Below, one piece after another: positions 1 to 9,286 of a stretch of DNA of 60,696 nucleotides. How positions within the stretch are numbered: the first letter of the stretch is position 1; each line of letters starts with the position of its first letter. The stretch is taken from contig PAHG01000006.1 in the NCBI GenBank assembly GCA_002705795.1, forward strand, positions 3,534 through 64,229, written 5' to 3'. Source of the stretch: Gammaproteobacteria bacterium (GTDB taxonomy: Bacteria; Pseudomonadota; Gammaproteobacteria; Pseudomonadales; Litorivicinaceae). The notes below the pieces were generated by a model. That model made no database searches. It saw only the letters and a program-made list of their open reading frames with translations, and had not been told where the DNA came from. The position numbers were made by a program, and so were the translations under genes.

Positions 1-221
1 AGAGTCATGCTGCGTTTGTTTCTTTGCAGGTTCTGAAAGTCTGCAGTATTACGTCCAGCACCCAGTGTTCCGTCTGGCTCCACAGACTCGGGGGGTTCAA
101 TTTTAATTACGTCGGCACCCCAATCTGCGAATTGTCGGGCGGCTGTTGGGCCGGATCGTACGCGAGACAGATCAATGACGCGAATCCCGTTGAGGGCTGT
201 TGATGCGAAAGTATGTGTCAT
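1..221 (-). CDS. CaiB/BaiF (family III) CoA-transferase, N-terminal part only (runs off the left edge)
   Basis: Reverse-strand translation from CAT at 219-221: MTHTFASTALNGIRVIDLSRVRSGPTAARQFADWGADVIKIEPPESVEPDGTLGAGRNTADFQNLQRNKRSM, typical family III CoA-transferase N-terminus; ATGA overlap with the next gene. Confidence 0.85.
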   Translation of the reverse strand, partial: MTHTFASTALNGIRVIDLSRVRSGPTAARQFADWGADVIKIEPPESVEPDGTLGAGRNTADFQNLQRNKRSMT

Positions 222-1600
222 GGTTTTTCTCCGATATTTGCGAGTGCCCTTACACACTCTCGGATGTTATTTTTTGGGTTAAACAGATGATTGATGCGCT
301 CCTGAGCGGACACGATATCTGTGGTCTCGAGACCGGCAAACATTAGATTATTCTTAAATTTATCTTCAAGCTCTGGGTCTGTCATAGGCTCTTGCTTGCC
401 GCCTCTCAAACATGCTTGTTTGATGGTGTGGGTTTTTCCTTCAAGATCGACAAAATCGAGCCAGCCCACATACTCCCCTGGATAGGGGTCTTCGGGGTTA
501 ATCGAGTAGTTAGTTTTTGATGTGATTGATTGGATGTCGTCTCTTAAAAGCTGGTCTTCGGTAAATTCATTTAACCCAGCTTTTCCGTCAAGGAAGCCGA
601 TTGCGATGCAGTAAGGAACAGAAAACTTCGCCCCATAGGGTGTCGAAGGATTTCTTTTTTCGTCGAGTGGTTCCCATAATCGATGCACGGTACCTTCACC
701 AACGTGAGCGTGTATTTCTCTAATGTCCCCAGTGCTGAGGATTTTTGAGGCTTGGATTGCACAATCTACAAATGGTTGGGTCATGGTACCGCAGGCATAG
801 GGTTTGAATGCGAGGCCAGCGGAAATCCACTCTTCCCCGAACGACTCAAGGTGACCGAAATCTGGAGCGATAGAGTCATGAGCAAAGCCCTTGAATAATC
901 CATGCGTTCCCTCGAATATAGTCCGAGGGCCAGTAAATCCGGCTTTAGCCATGACGGCAGACTTGATCCCAGCGGCGGCGGCCCAGCCTGGATGCATTCT
1001 CTTGGTCCACGTTCCTTCCGCGAGATATTCGATGATACCTGAGGCCATGGAGCCGACGATTCCGAGCGCTGACGCGGCCTGCTGCGCGCTAAGTCCGTAC
1101 GCGATCGATGCTGTCAGACTTGCGCCAAATGCCCCTAAGATCGCGGTTGGATGAAATCCTTGCCGATGAATCGCTGTCGGGGCAACCAGAGCGAGCCTAC
1201 AGATGAGCTCGGAACCGAGCGCCATCGCCCTGATAAACTTATCTGGAGGAAGATCCTCTCGTTCGGCGATCGCCAAGATAGTCGGAATGATCACAGATGA
1301 TACATGGACAGGAGTGCCCTCGAAAGTGTCGTCGAAATCCTCTCCGTGTACCGCTGTTCCATTTATCAGGACTGCGTCTTGCATCGTAAATCTTGATCCA
1401 TGTCCAAAAGCTGTCGTACCCCCGTGATCGACGCATGATGACTGGATTGCCTGAATGTAGTCGGTGTTGCGGGCGGAGAGCATAAGGCCATACGCGTCGA
1501 GAGTGACTCGCTGCAACATCTTGCGAACTGATGCTGGAATCTTTACAGTCTGGCCGGCGGAAATGACGGCGATATGTTCTGCAAGAACAACAGAGCTCAT
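218..1600 (-). CDS. MmgE/PrpD family protein
   Basis: 460 aa ORF; MmgE/PrpD-like features (NGTAVHGEDFDDTFEGTPVHVSSVIIPTILA, MHPGWAAAAGIKSAVMAKAGFTGP). Confidence 0.88.
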   Translation of the reverse strand: MSSVVLAEHIAVISAGQTVKIPASVRKMLQRVTLDAYGLMLSARNTDYIQAIQSSCVDHGGTTAFGHGSRFTMQDAVLINGTAVHGEDFDDTFEGTPVHVSSVIIPTILAIAEREDLPPDKFIRAMALGSELICRLALVAPTAIHRQGFHPTAILGAFGASLTASIAYGLSAQQAASALGIVGSMASGIIEYLAEGTWTKRMHPGWAAAAGIKSAVMAKAGFTGPRTIFEGTHGLFKGFAHDSIAPDFGHLESFGEEWISAGLAFKPYACGTMTQPFVDCAIQASKILSTGDIREIHAHVGEGTVHRLWEPLDEKRNPSTPYGAKFSVPYCIAIGFLDGKAGLNEFTEDQLLRDDIQSITSKTNYSINPEDPYPGEYVGWLDFVDLEGKTHTIKQACLRGGKQEPMTDPELEDKFKNNLMFAGLETTDIVSAQERINHLFNPKNNIRECVRALANIGEKP

Positions 1601-2337
1601 GGTAGAAAAGCTCCTCCGTTCACGTGAATTGTCTGGCCGTTGATGAATCCGCTGTCGGGTCCGACTAACATTCCAATAACGGCCGCGATATCTGAAGGCT
1701 GCCCGTAGGCAACATTTTTTCCATCAAAACTGGGATGCTTCAGCCGGGCCCCCGTTTCGGCGGTTCGGTGTGTATCGATGTGGCCTGGAACAACGCAATT
1801 GAAAGTTACCCCAGAATCCGCAAACTCTACAGCCAGCGCTCGCACCAGGCCGGGTACACTCGACTTAGAGCTGACTACGGCGGCTCTTTCTTGCGCGCCT
1901 GTGTGAGCTGATAAACCTCCCAGACAGATGACCCGGCCCCATCGGGAATCGAGCATATCGGGTAAGAATTGTTGGGTACACATAAATTGGGCGTCGCCGT
2001 TAATACGGAAAACTTGCCGCCACTCTTCAATAGTCATTTCGAGAAAAGGTTTAGTTTTCCGAACCGAGGCATTATTCACCAGCACCTGACAGTGACCGAT
2101 AGCTTTGCAAGATTGGTCCAGAGCGATAAACGTGTTTGGGTCATCCAAGGATCCAATCACCGTCTCACATTGAACTCCGGTTTGCCTCACAAGATCTGCG
2201 GTCTGTTCGAGGTTCTCAGCATCGTTATTCGTATGCACAACCAGGTGGAAGCCAAGCTCTCCCAGTCTTATCGCCGTCGCTCTGCCGATGTTCCGGGCCG
2301 AGCCGGTCACTATCGCGACGGATTTGTTTTTTGTCAC
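1597..2337 (-). CDS. SDR family oxidoreductase, atypical active site
   Basis: Rossmann start VAIVTGSARNIGRA, NNAS motif, C-terminal GGAFLP; YxxxK Tyr position reads Val. Confidence 0.85.
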   Translation of the reverse strand: MTKNKSVAIVTGSARNIGRATAIRLGELGFHLVVHTNNDAENLEQTADLVRQTGVQCETVIGSLDDPNTFIALDQSCKAIGHCQVLVNNASVRKTKPFLEMTIEEWRQVFRINGDAQFMCTQQFLPDMLDSRWGRVICLGGLSAHTGAQERAAVVSSKSSVPGLVRALAVEFADSGVTFNCVVPGHIDTHRTAETGARLKHPSFDGKNVAYGQPSDIAAVIGMLVGPDSGFINGQTIHVNGGAFLP

Positions 2338-3818
2338 GCGTTAGCTACCTTTCTCTTCTTGAACCCTGTCCAGAACGGTGTCGAGAGGTTTACGGCGGTT
2401 AGGGCAAAGAAGAAAAGAACGATTGGGCTCTCCATTAGGGCGAGGAAGTTGTTGTCGTAAATAATCATGGACTGACTGAAGGCTTCCTCGACCATTTTTC
2501 CTAGAATTAATCCCATCACAAGAGGTGCGGCACCGAAACCGTGGCGGTTCATGAAGTAACCGATTAGGCCGGCGACTAGCATCACGTACACGTCCACAAA
2601 AGAGGAGCTAGATGAGTAGGCTCCGATGACCGCAAAGATAAAGACCGCGGGCCATAATAATTGCTTCGGTATGAACGTGACTAGCGAGAAAAATTTAGCG
2701 CCAGCGAGGCCGATTGCCAGGAATGCAACGTTTGCGAACAACATTGCACCGAAGATGGCATATAAAAACTCGGGCGTCTCATTCAGGAGGTACGGGCCGG
2801 GTCTAAATCCGTGCATAATCAGGGCTGCCAAGATAAGGGCTGTCGACCCTGAGCCTGGAATACCGAGCGCAAGTGTCGGAACCATGGCACCCCCGGCGGC
2901 TGAGTTATTTGCTGCCTCTGGTCCCACAATCCCTTCTGGTGTGCCGGTCCCGAACTCATCTTTCTTTTTACTGAAGCGCTTGGCTTCGTTGTATCCAATG
3001 ATCGCCGCTACGGTTGAACCCTCGGCAGGCAAGATACCTATAAATGTGCCTATCCCTGACGAACGTAAGATACAGTTTTTCAATTCTTTGAGTTCTTCCC
3101 ATGTCGGCAATTTCATGGCTTTTGCCTCAATCCGCTCGACGGTTTTATTCAGTGTGCTGGATTGGCTCAGAAGCTCCCCCATAGCAAACAATCCGATCAG
3201 CACAGGAACAAAATGGATTCCTTCATCGAGATCTGGGATATCAAACGTGAACCGTTCGACGCCGGTTGTCAGGTGGATTCCGACTGTCGCCAGTAGGACC
3301 CCTACCCCACCGGAAATTAGATTTCGAAGCGAGCTCTTGCCTGTCATCGAAGCTAGCATCGATAGAGCAAATACTGCTAAAGCGAAATATTCTGGGGGAC
3401 GGAACTCGAGAGCGACGGCGGCTAAGGTCGGAGCAGCAACGATGAAAACGATCAGACTGATAATTCCACCCGAGACCGAGGAGACCGTTGCGAGGCCTAA
3501 AGCGCGCCCAGGCTCGCCGCGTTTTGCCATAGGGTAGCCGTCCAAGGCCGTGGCAACCGCGGGGGGTGCGCCAGGTGCATTAATCAAAATCGCTGTGATG
3601 GACCCACCAAACGTGCCCGCGCAATACAACGCGGCCATCATGGCGATAGCGGGGATCGGTTCTAACTGAATCGTAAATGGAGTTAACAGTGCGATAGCCA
3701 TCGGTGAACTGAGGCCCGGGAGTGCTCCGACGAGAACTCCAATCAAAACGCCCAGTGTGATTAAGATGATATTTTCGATCTCTAAGAGGAGCGAGAAACC
3801 TTCAATGATTGCGTCCAT
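2334..3818 (-). CDS. tctA: tripartite tricarboxylate transporter permease, TctA family
   Basis: LPGLSSPMAIALLTPFT, YCAGTFGGSITAILINAPGAPPAVATALDGYPMAKRGEPGRALG, GIPGSGSTALILAAL: TctA hallmarks. Confidence 0.93.
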   Translation of the reverse strand: MDAIIEGFSLLLEIENIILITLGVLIGVLVGALPGLSSPMAIALLTPFTIQLEPIPAIAMMAALYCAGTFGGSITAILINAPGAPPAVATALDGYPMAKRGEPGRALGLATVSSVSGGIISLIVFIVAAPTLAAVALEFRPPEYFALAVFALSMLASMTGKSSLRNLISGGVGVLLATVGIHLTTGVERFTFDIPDLDEGIHFVPVLIGLFAMGELLSQSSTLNKTVERIEAKAMKLPTWEELKELKNCILRSSGIGTFIGILPAEGSTVAAIIGYNEAKRFSKKKDEFGTGTPEGIVGPEAANNSAAGGAMVPTLALGIPGSGSTALILAALIMHGFRPGPYLLNETPEFLYAIFGAMLFANVAFLAIGLAGAKFFSLVTFIPKQLLWPAVFIFAVIGAYSSSSSFVDVYVMLVAGLIGYFMNRHGFGAAPLVMGLILGKMVEEAFSQSMIIYDNNFLALMESPIVLFFFALTAVNLSTPFWTGFKKRKVANA

Positions 3819-3840
3819 CAGAATTGAACCTTTTTAATTT

Positions 3841-4374
3841 TTATAAAGCGATGCCAAAAATCCCGGAATCGAAATAGACGCTCAGGACTTTTGAGAAAAC
3901 CAGAGACACCACGACGGGGAACATTCCTGCAAAAAGTAAAATTGTAATAAAATTCTTGTAGCCCCAAAGCCGCGGCATCACTAAACAGATAGTGATCATT
4001 GTTAGTAGCATTCCGAGGTAAGGGGCCGCAAGCACGACCACAATAAGGAATGCGATAGTTATTTTCGTGAGTGGGTGAACCGGTTCGCTGCGGTCTTTGT
4101 CGATACTTTTTCCCTTCTTGGCCAAGAGAATATGCTCGAAGGGCAGGAAGCAGGCGAGGGCACCAATTATCCATAACAACAACTGTGGGTACATCGCCGG
4201 TTGAATGTTCTGGGCGAAGAGCGGAGATACCTCGTCAAACTGGGTTGTTAGGTAAAAGAGATAGCCGACGCCGGCTAAAATGATCGCGGTTACAGCCAGA
4301 TCAACTGGATGCACGAGCCCCGCGGCCCGCGCATCATCAGTTGTTGGAGCTGATGAGTTTTGATTATCCATCAA
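3841..4374 (-). CDS. tctB: tripartite tricarboxylate transporter TctB family protein
   Basis: Small four-helix membrane protein between tctA and tctC; FPxx-type QLLLWIIGALACFLPFE. Confidence 0.82.
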   Translation of the reverse strand: MMDNQNSSAPTTDDARAAGLVHPVDLAVTAIILAGVGYLFYLTTQFDEVSPLFAQNIQPAMYPQLLLWIIGALACFLPFEHILLAKKGKSIDKDRSEPVHPLTKITIAFLIVVVLAAPYLGMLLTMITICLVMPRLWGYKNFITILLFAGMFPVVVSLVFSKVLSVYFDSGIFGIAL

Positions 4375-4389
4375 CGTGCTCCTAGGGTA

Positions 4390-5382
4390 TTACTTAACAA
4401 TACCAAGTTCTTTGAGGGCCTGAGCGGCCTTCGCGTACTCTTCTTTAAGGCCCTTGTCCCAAACATCTGTACCAGCAACGCTTGACTCGACTTTTAATCC
4501 AGCGGTCGCTAGGTAGTTAGCGAATACCTCGTGAGACATCGCCTTGACGAGACCCTTAGAGATTTTTTCTACCTTATCTCTCGGAGTCTTCGCCAGAACC
4601 GCATATCCACGGGTTGTCGAGGTCTTTACGTTGTAGCCCATTTCGTAGGAAGTACGGACATCCGCGTAGTCTGGTAGGCGTTCTTCTGCCAGCAGTACGA
4701 GAGGTATAGCAGACCCGTCGGCGATTAATGTCGCTGCCTCACTCACGTTCGGTAAAGTCGCATCGATCGCACCAGACAATAGAGCCTGGAGCATTTCACC
4801 GCCCGAGCCAAACGGAACCACCTTGAATTTGATGCCGGCCGCTTTTGACAGCTGCGCGAGACCGATGTGTTCGGTACCACCGACCTGGGCTACGCCGAAA
4901 TTCAGGGTCCGTTTCTTTGACGCTGCGACTAGTTCCTCGAACGTTTTTGTTTTACTTTTTTTGCCAACGACCAAGAACGTGGGATCGTCCATCGCACGCG
5001 CTACGCCAACAATATCATCTATTTTCATGTCCGACTTACCCTGCACCATCGTGTAAAGGTGGGACTGGGTCAGCGCCATGATTGTACATCCGTCGGCAGG
5101 CTTGGACAGAACATAGTTCTGGGCCTTCGCCCCGGATCCGCCACGTTTACTGATCACGAACATGTCCTGTGAAAGCGTGCGACGTGACCGAATCATCATC
5201 ATCCGCGCGGTAACATCAGTCCCTCCGCCATACGACGAGTGGATTACCACTTCGATAGGCTTATCACACACCGGAGGGTCTTTCTTTTTATCGCCATGTG
5301 AGGCGGCAAACGCTGTTGACGACAACGCGAAGGTTGCGCAAACGGCGAGGGTAGTCTTTTTGAGAGTCTTCATAGGAATCAT
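4390..5382 (-). CDS. tctC: tripartite tricarboxylate transporter substrate-binding protein (TctC/Bug family)
   Basis: Signal peptide; VVIHSSYGGGTDVTARMM, NFGVAQVGGTEHIGLAQL; next to TctAB. Confidence 0.88.
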   Translation of the reverse strand: MIPMKTLKKTTLAVCATFALSSTAFAASHGDKKKDPPVCDKPIEVVIHSSYGGGTDVTARMMMIRSRRTLSQDMFVISKRGGSGAKAQNYVLSKPADGCTIMALTQSHLYTMVQGKSDMKIDDIVGVARAMDDPTFLVVGKKSKTKTFEELVAASKKRTLNFGVAQVGGTEHIGLAQLSKAAGIKFKVVPFGSGGEMLQALLSGAIDATLPNVSEAATLIADGSAIPLVLLAEERLPDYADVRTSYEMGYNVKTSTTRGYAVLAKTPRDKVEKISKGLVKAMSHEVFANYLATAGLKVESSVAGTDVWDKGLKEEYAKAAQALKELGIVK

Positions 5383-5407
5383 CTTGTTGCCCTTTATTAT
5401 TGATTTA

Positions 5408-5435
5408 AGTTCGAACTAAAGGTATCCGAGATACC
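5408..5435. promoter_or_regulatory. Palindrome pair in tctC/lyase divergent promoter: AGTTCGAACT (5408-5417) and GGTATC-CGA-GATACC (5421-5435)
   Basis: Perfect inverted repeats read directly; outer CTAAA (5416-5420)/TTTAG (5440-5444) extends the second. Confidence 0.55.
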
Positions 5436-5463
5436 TAGCTTTAGGGTCACGAAACCGGTGTAT

Positions 5464-5477
5464 ATTGTCAACACAAT
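5464..5477. promoter_or_regulatory. Candidate GntR-type operator ATTGTCAACACAAT
   Basis: Arms ATTGT/ACAAT; core TTGTCAACAC matches the motif at 5540, 11328, 11425 and 19269. Confidence 0.5.
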
Positions 5478-5539
5478 CTGTGAGCTTAATTCGATAAACC
5501 CGATAGAATTTTTGTACATAGGGAAGATCGGTAAAATTT

Positions 5540-5549
5540 TTGTCAACAA
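5540..5549. promoter_or_regulatory. Candidate GntR-type operator TTGTCAACAA
   Basis: Inverted repeat TTGT-CA-ACAA, 13 nt before the ATG at 5563. Confidence 0.5.
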
Positions 5550-5562
5550 TCAGGTATTTAAA

Positions 5563-6381
5563 ATGAACCACCAGCACACGCTTACGATCTTGCCCGGTGT
5601 CTACGATGGGTTGGGCGCGTCGATCGCGAGACACGTGGGTGCCAAGGCGGTCTACGCCAGTGGGGGCGCTATAGCGCGGAGTTTTGGGCTGCCAGACCTG
5701 GGGTTGGTCTCTATGACGGAAATGGCCTCGAGACTCGAGTCGATAGTTTGTGCCTTTGACGGGACGGTCTTTGCGGACGGGGACACGGGCTACGGTGATA
5801 CCCAGCACGTTCGGCGGATGGTCCAAATGTTTGAGGCCGCTGGTATCAAAGGGGTACATATTGAAGACCAGAGCTTCCCAAAACGTTGCGGACACCTCGA
5901 AGGCAAGTCGCTAATTTCGAAAGATTCGATGTGCCGTAAAATCGAGTCCGCAGTGAAAGCTCGGCGAGCCGATGATTTCTTAATCATCGGGAGAAATGAC
6001 GCGATCGCGATTGAAGGATTCGCTATGGCAATTTCGCGCGCACAATCAATGGTTGAGTCAGGCGCAGATATTGTTTTCATTGAGGCCCCGGAGACGGCGG
6101 AACAAGTCGAGTCGATACCCGGCTTTTTCGAGGTACCGGTCTTGATCAACATGTTTCCCGGCGGCAAAACGCCGTACACCAGCCCAGACTCGTTAGAAGG
6201 GTTTGGGTACCGGTATATGATTGTACCGTCTGATGTACAGCGGGCCTGCATTCAGGCTACCGAGTCAGTCCTGAGATCAATCGTCGAGAAAGGTAACTCC
6301 GAGTCTGTATCCGATTTATTGAGCCCCTTAGGGGACCGTGATCGCTTCGTTGATCAGGACCGCTGGCTGGAGGAGTCTTGA
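5563..6381 (+). CDS. isocitrate lyase/PEP mutase superfamily lyase (PrpB-like)
   Basis: FADGDTGYGD and PKRCGH motifs of 2-methylisocitrate lyase-type enzymes; start taken at MNHQHTLTILPGVYDGLGASIA. Confidence 0.88.
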   Translation: MNHQHTLTILPGVYDGLGASIARHVGAKAVYASGGAIARSFGLPDLGLVSMTEMASRLESIVCAFDGTVFADGDTGYGDTQHVRRMVQMFEAAGIKGVHIEDQSFPKRCGHLEGKSLISKDSMCRKIESAVKARRADDFLIIGRNDAIAIEGFAMAISRAQSMVESGADIVFIEAPETAEQVESIPGFFEVPVLINMFPGGKTPYTSPDSLEGFGYRYMIVPSDVQRACIQATESVLRSIVEKGNSESVSDLLSPLGDRDRFVDQDRWLEES

Positions 6382-6382
6382 T

Positions 6383-7354
6383 GTGGGTGAGTTGAGGATC
6401 TTATCAGAGCAAACCGTGAAGCGTTGCCTGGACGAAGAAATCGATGCCTGCTTTGAGGTATGCGCGGAAGCTTACCGTTACTACGGTCGAGTCGGCTCGG
6501 TGTTATCAGAGCCGAGCTCGCTATATCTCCAGTTACCATCTGACCGGCCAAAAAAATGCCGTTTAAAGGGAGCGCACTTTACTGATACCGGAGTCGCAGG
6601 CTTCCGTCTCGCGAGCCCAGGGGCTTACTATACTTGGGTGGTCGACTCGCAGACCGGTCAACCGGAGGGATTGGTTGCCGAGAATTGGCTACACCGGCGA
6701 CGCACGGCGGTCACTGGTGCTCTAACACTCCGTTGGTTGCGTCCTAATCTCGGGGTGGTCGCCTTGGTCGGTGCCGGTAAGATTGGGTTTGAGTGCGCCG
6801 TCGCGTTGGGGCACGCGTTCCCGGACGCGAGTATTATCTTGGGGTGCCGCGACGAGGGACGGGCTGAGCTCTTCAGGGACAGACTGCCAAACTCTGTGTC
6901 CTCGCGAATGAGCATCCAGGCGATAGAACCAGCGATACGAAGCGCGGAGGCGGTGCTGACGATCACTAAGGCAAGTGCTGCATTTATTCAGGGCGATTGG
7001 CTACGGGACGGATCAGTCGCCCTGTCCATGGGTGGTGTTCCCGAGTTTCAATTCTCCACCTGGCAACGGAGCCAGCATTTTGTCCTTGACGATTTGGGTT
7101 ACGCGCTGAAGCAGGGTGATCTCCACCATTGGGTGAAATCTGATGGGTTAAGTGTAGAGGAGATTCGGACTCGAACGACGGCCTTGATTGGTGATGTGGC
7201 GCTGGACCCAGAAAAATATCAATCCATTTGTAGTGGATTGACGCTGGCTGTGATTCAAGGCATGGCCGTCTGCGACGTCGCTATGGCTGGACTGGTACTG
7301 GAAAGAGCCAGCGCCTTGAACGCGGGCAGGGTTGTTGATCTCGATTCTTGCTAG
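6383..7354 (+). CDS. ornithine cyclodeaminase/mu-crystallin family protein
   Basis: VALVGAGKIGFECAVALGHAFPDASIILGCR plus LDDLGYALKQGDL; likely GTG start at 6383 (ORF extends to 6338). Confidence 0.82.
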   Translation: MGELRILSEQTVKRCLDEEIDACFEVCAEAYRYYGRVGSVLSEPSSLYLQLPSDRPKKCRLKGAHFTDTGVAGFRLASPGAYYTWVVDSQTGQPEGLVAENWLHRRRTAVTGALTLRWLRPNLGVVALVGAGKIGFECAVALGHAFPDASIILGCRDEGRAELFRDRLPNSVSSRMSIQAIEPAIRSAEAVLTITKASAAFIQGDWLRDGSVALSMGGVPEFQFSTWQRSQHFVLDDLGYALKQGDLHHWVKSDGLSVEEIRTRTTALIGDVALDPEKYQSICSGLTLAVIQGMAVCDVAMAGLVLERASALNAGRVVDLDSC

Positions 7355-8193
7355 GCGGCGAATGTTTTCAGCTGCGTGCGGTGCATGATACGCCGAGTAT
7401 TTCCGTCGAACGCGTCTCGTCTGTGCATCACGAGATGGTTTTGCCACATCACAACGTCACCAACTTCCCACTCGTTGTGCCAGGTCCACTCTGGGTCAGT
7501 GGCGTGTGACCAGACTTCATCGAGCAGCCGATTACTCTCGTCTACCGTTAAACCCACAATACAGGCATGCGGTCGGCGGCCGAGAAACAGGGCTCTATTG
7601 CCCTTGGTATCTGTCCAGACCATTGGGTGTCTCGCTCCCGGAGTTTCTGAAGGGTCCGTAGTCTCGCTGTACCCTTTTCTCAGCATTCCGGCGCTGTTGT
7701 GAGCCGCGTCATGGATCAATGTTTTTCCTTCGATTTCTCTTTTGAGGGAGTCTGGCAGCGCCTCGTATGCGCGAATCATACTAGAGAAATACGTGTTGCC
7801 TTGTCCCACCGGCACCTCCAGCGAGTACAGGATCCCAGCGACAGGGGGTTGCTCGATATAAGTCATATCCGCGTGCCAGACGGCTTCTCCGTCACCGAGA
7901 TTCCCTATCGGTGTCCCGTCTGGCGTCTTGACGTTTGAAATCACATTAATCTCGGGGTATTCCGGTAGGAATGTAATCCCGTATGGATTTGGGCCTGGCG
8001 GATCAAGTTCCCCAAAATATTTACTGAATCGGAGGAGGTCATCATCTCTGATTGACTGGTTTCTAAATCGTACGACGAGGTGCTCGTCCCACGCAGCCTT
8101 TATATTTTCAATAACGCCAGAGCTAAGGGGTTTCGAAAGATCTATACCAGTGATATTGGCTCCGATGTTGGGGGATAGCCGCACAATCTCCAT
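7351..8193 (-). CDS. TauD/TfdA family 2-oxoglutarate-dependent dioxygenase
   Basis: HxD facial triad in EAVWHADMTYIEQPP and distal His/Arg in VMHRRDAFDGNTRRIMHRTQL. Confidence 0.9.
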   Translation of the reverse strand: MEIVRLSPNIGANITGIDLSKPLSSGVIENIKAAWDEHLVVRFRNQSIRDDDLLRFSKYFGELDPPGPNPYGITFLPEYPEINVISNVKTPDGTPIGNLGDGEAVWHADMTYIEQPPVAGILYSLEVPVGQGNTYFSSMIRAYEALPDSLKREIEGKTLIHDAAHNSAGMLRKGYSETTDPSETPGARHPMVWTDTKGNRALFLGRRPHACIVGLTVDESNRLLDEVWSHATDPEWTWHNEWEVGDVVMWQNHLVMHRRDAFDGNTRRIMHRTQLKTFAA

Positions 8194-8194
8194 G

Positions 8195-9286
8195 CTAATT
8201 CTCCGTCTCTCCGTATATCGCCACTCTTACTGTCTGGGCATCGATGACTCGCCGATTTAGGTTCAGTGAGTCTGCTTTTTTAAGTACCATGTGTCCACCG
8301 TCAAATTTGAGGGGTGGCTCCAAGATCCGTGAATCGTCTTGGATCTTGAAGCACCCATTGAACTCACCGGCACGGTCTAGGTACCGCTCAGATACCAGTG
8401 CTTCTAGATAGCAATTAATGTCCGAACCCAGGCCATCGCCAAGCACGACTTGAATGCCGAGTTCATGAGCTTTTTCGATAGCGTTACACAGGTTACCTAG
8501 CGAGCCAAACCGCTTCAGTTTGACCTTACAAAAGCCGACCCCGGGCATCATAGATGCGCGCTCAATATCTTCGATGCTGCAGATTGGTTCATCCAGCATT
8601 AGGGGAACAGGAGATGCTTTAGCGACCCGCCCATTACCATCCCAATCGTCGGTATCGCAAGGCTGTTCAAATAATTCGCAAACGCCGGGATCGAGTACTT
8701 GACTGAGCTCGATGGCGTCGTTTACTGAATATGCACGGTTGGCATCCACACGAATCATTCCTCGATTTTTGAGTGTGTCTTGTATGATCTGAACTCGCTC
8801 TCTATCAGCTTTGACATCTTTCCCGACCTTGATCTTAAAAGTTCTAAACCCTAGCTCAATTTTTTCATTAACCTCGATCGGTATCTGCTCTCGCGTTGTT
8901 GCTGAAAATGCAGTTAAAACTGGAATGCGGAGATCATTTTCTGGGGTCCATCGCCCCGGTTCTTTGAGCTGGTCGAGAGCGTTCAGTATGGCCGAGGCGG
9001 CAACAGGGCTTTGAGTTCGTTCACTACTCAATCGATCAAAGACCGCGTTGATATCTGAGCCAACTATCGCTTCTGCAGACGAGGTTAGGAACGACCAGCC
9101 ACCCTCGCGTGTTTCAGAGCTGGACCCGGGGGAGATATGTTGCTCACCAAACGCTGTCTCACCGTCACTGGTAGTTATCGTTACAAGATAGGGTTCGAAT
9201 GACTCGAATGTCCTGTAGCTAAGCGCGTAGGGCTTAATAAGCGGTAGGTCAAGGTGCCGGACTTCGATACCCTGAATCGCTGTCAT
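8195..9286 (-). CDS. enolase superfamily protein, muconate cycloisomerase subgroup
   Basis: FKIKVG (KxK), VDANRAYS, LFEQP, LDEP, KVKLK ordered metal and acid/base residues. Confidence 0.85.
   Translation of the reverse strand: MTAIQGIEVRHLDLPLIKPYALSYRTFESFEPYLVTITTSDGETAFGEQHISPGSSSETREGGWSFLTSSAEAIVGSDINAVFDRLSSERTQSPVAASAILNALDQLKEPGRWTPENDLRIPVLTAFSATTREQIPIEVNEKIELGFRTFKIKVGKDVKADRERVQIIQDTLKNRGMIRVDANRAYSVNDAIELSQVLDPGVCELFEQPCDTDDWDGNGRVAKASPVPLMLDEPICSIEDIERASMMPGVGFCKVKLKRFGSLGNLCNAIEKAHELGIQVVLGDGLGSDINCYLEALVSERYLDRAGEFNGCFKIQDDSRILEPPLKFDGGHMVLKKADSLNLNRRVIDAQTVRVAIYGETEN

Noticed and set aside
1969-2460. 163-aa plus-strand ORF opposite the SDR and tctA ends
   Set aside because: Antisense to two supported genes; no recognisable domain.
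2626-3537. 303-aa plus-strand ORF opposite tctA
   Set aside because: Antisense shadow of a well-supported TctA gene; low-complexity composition and no recognisable domain.
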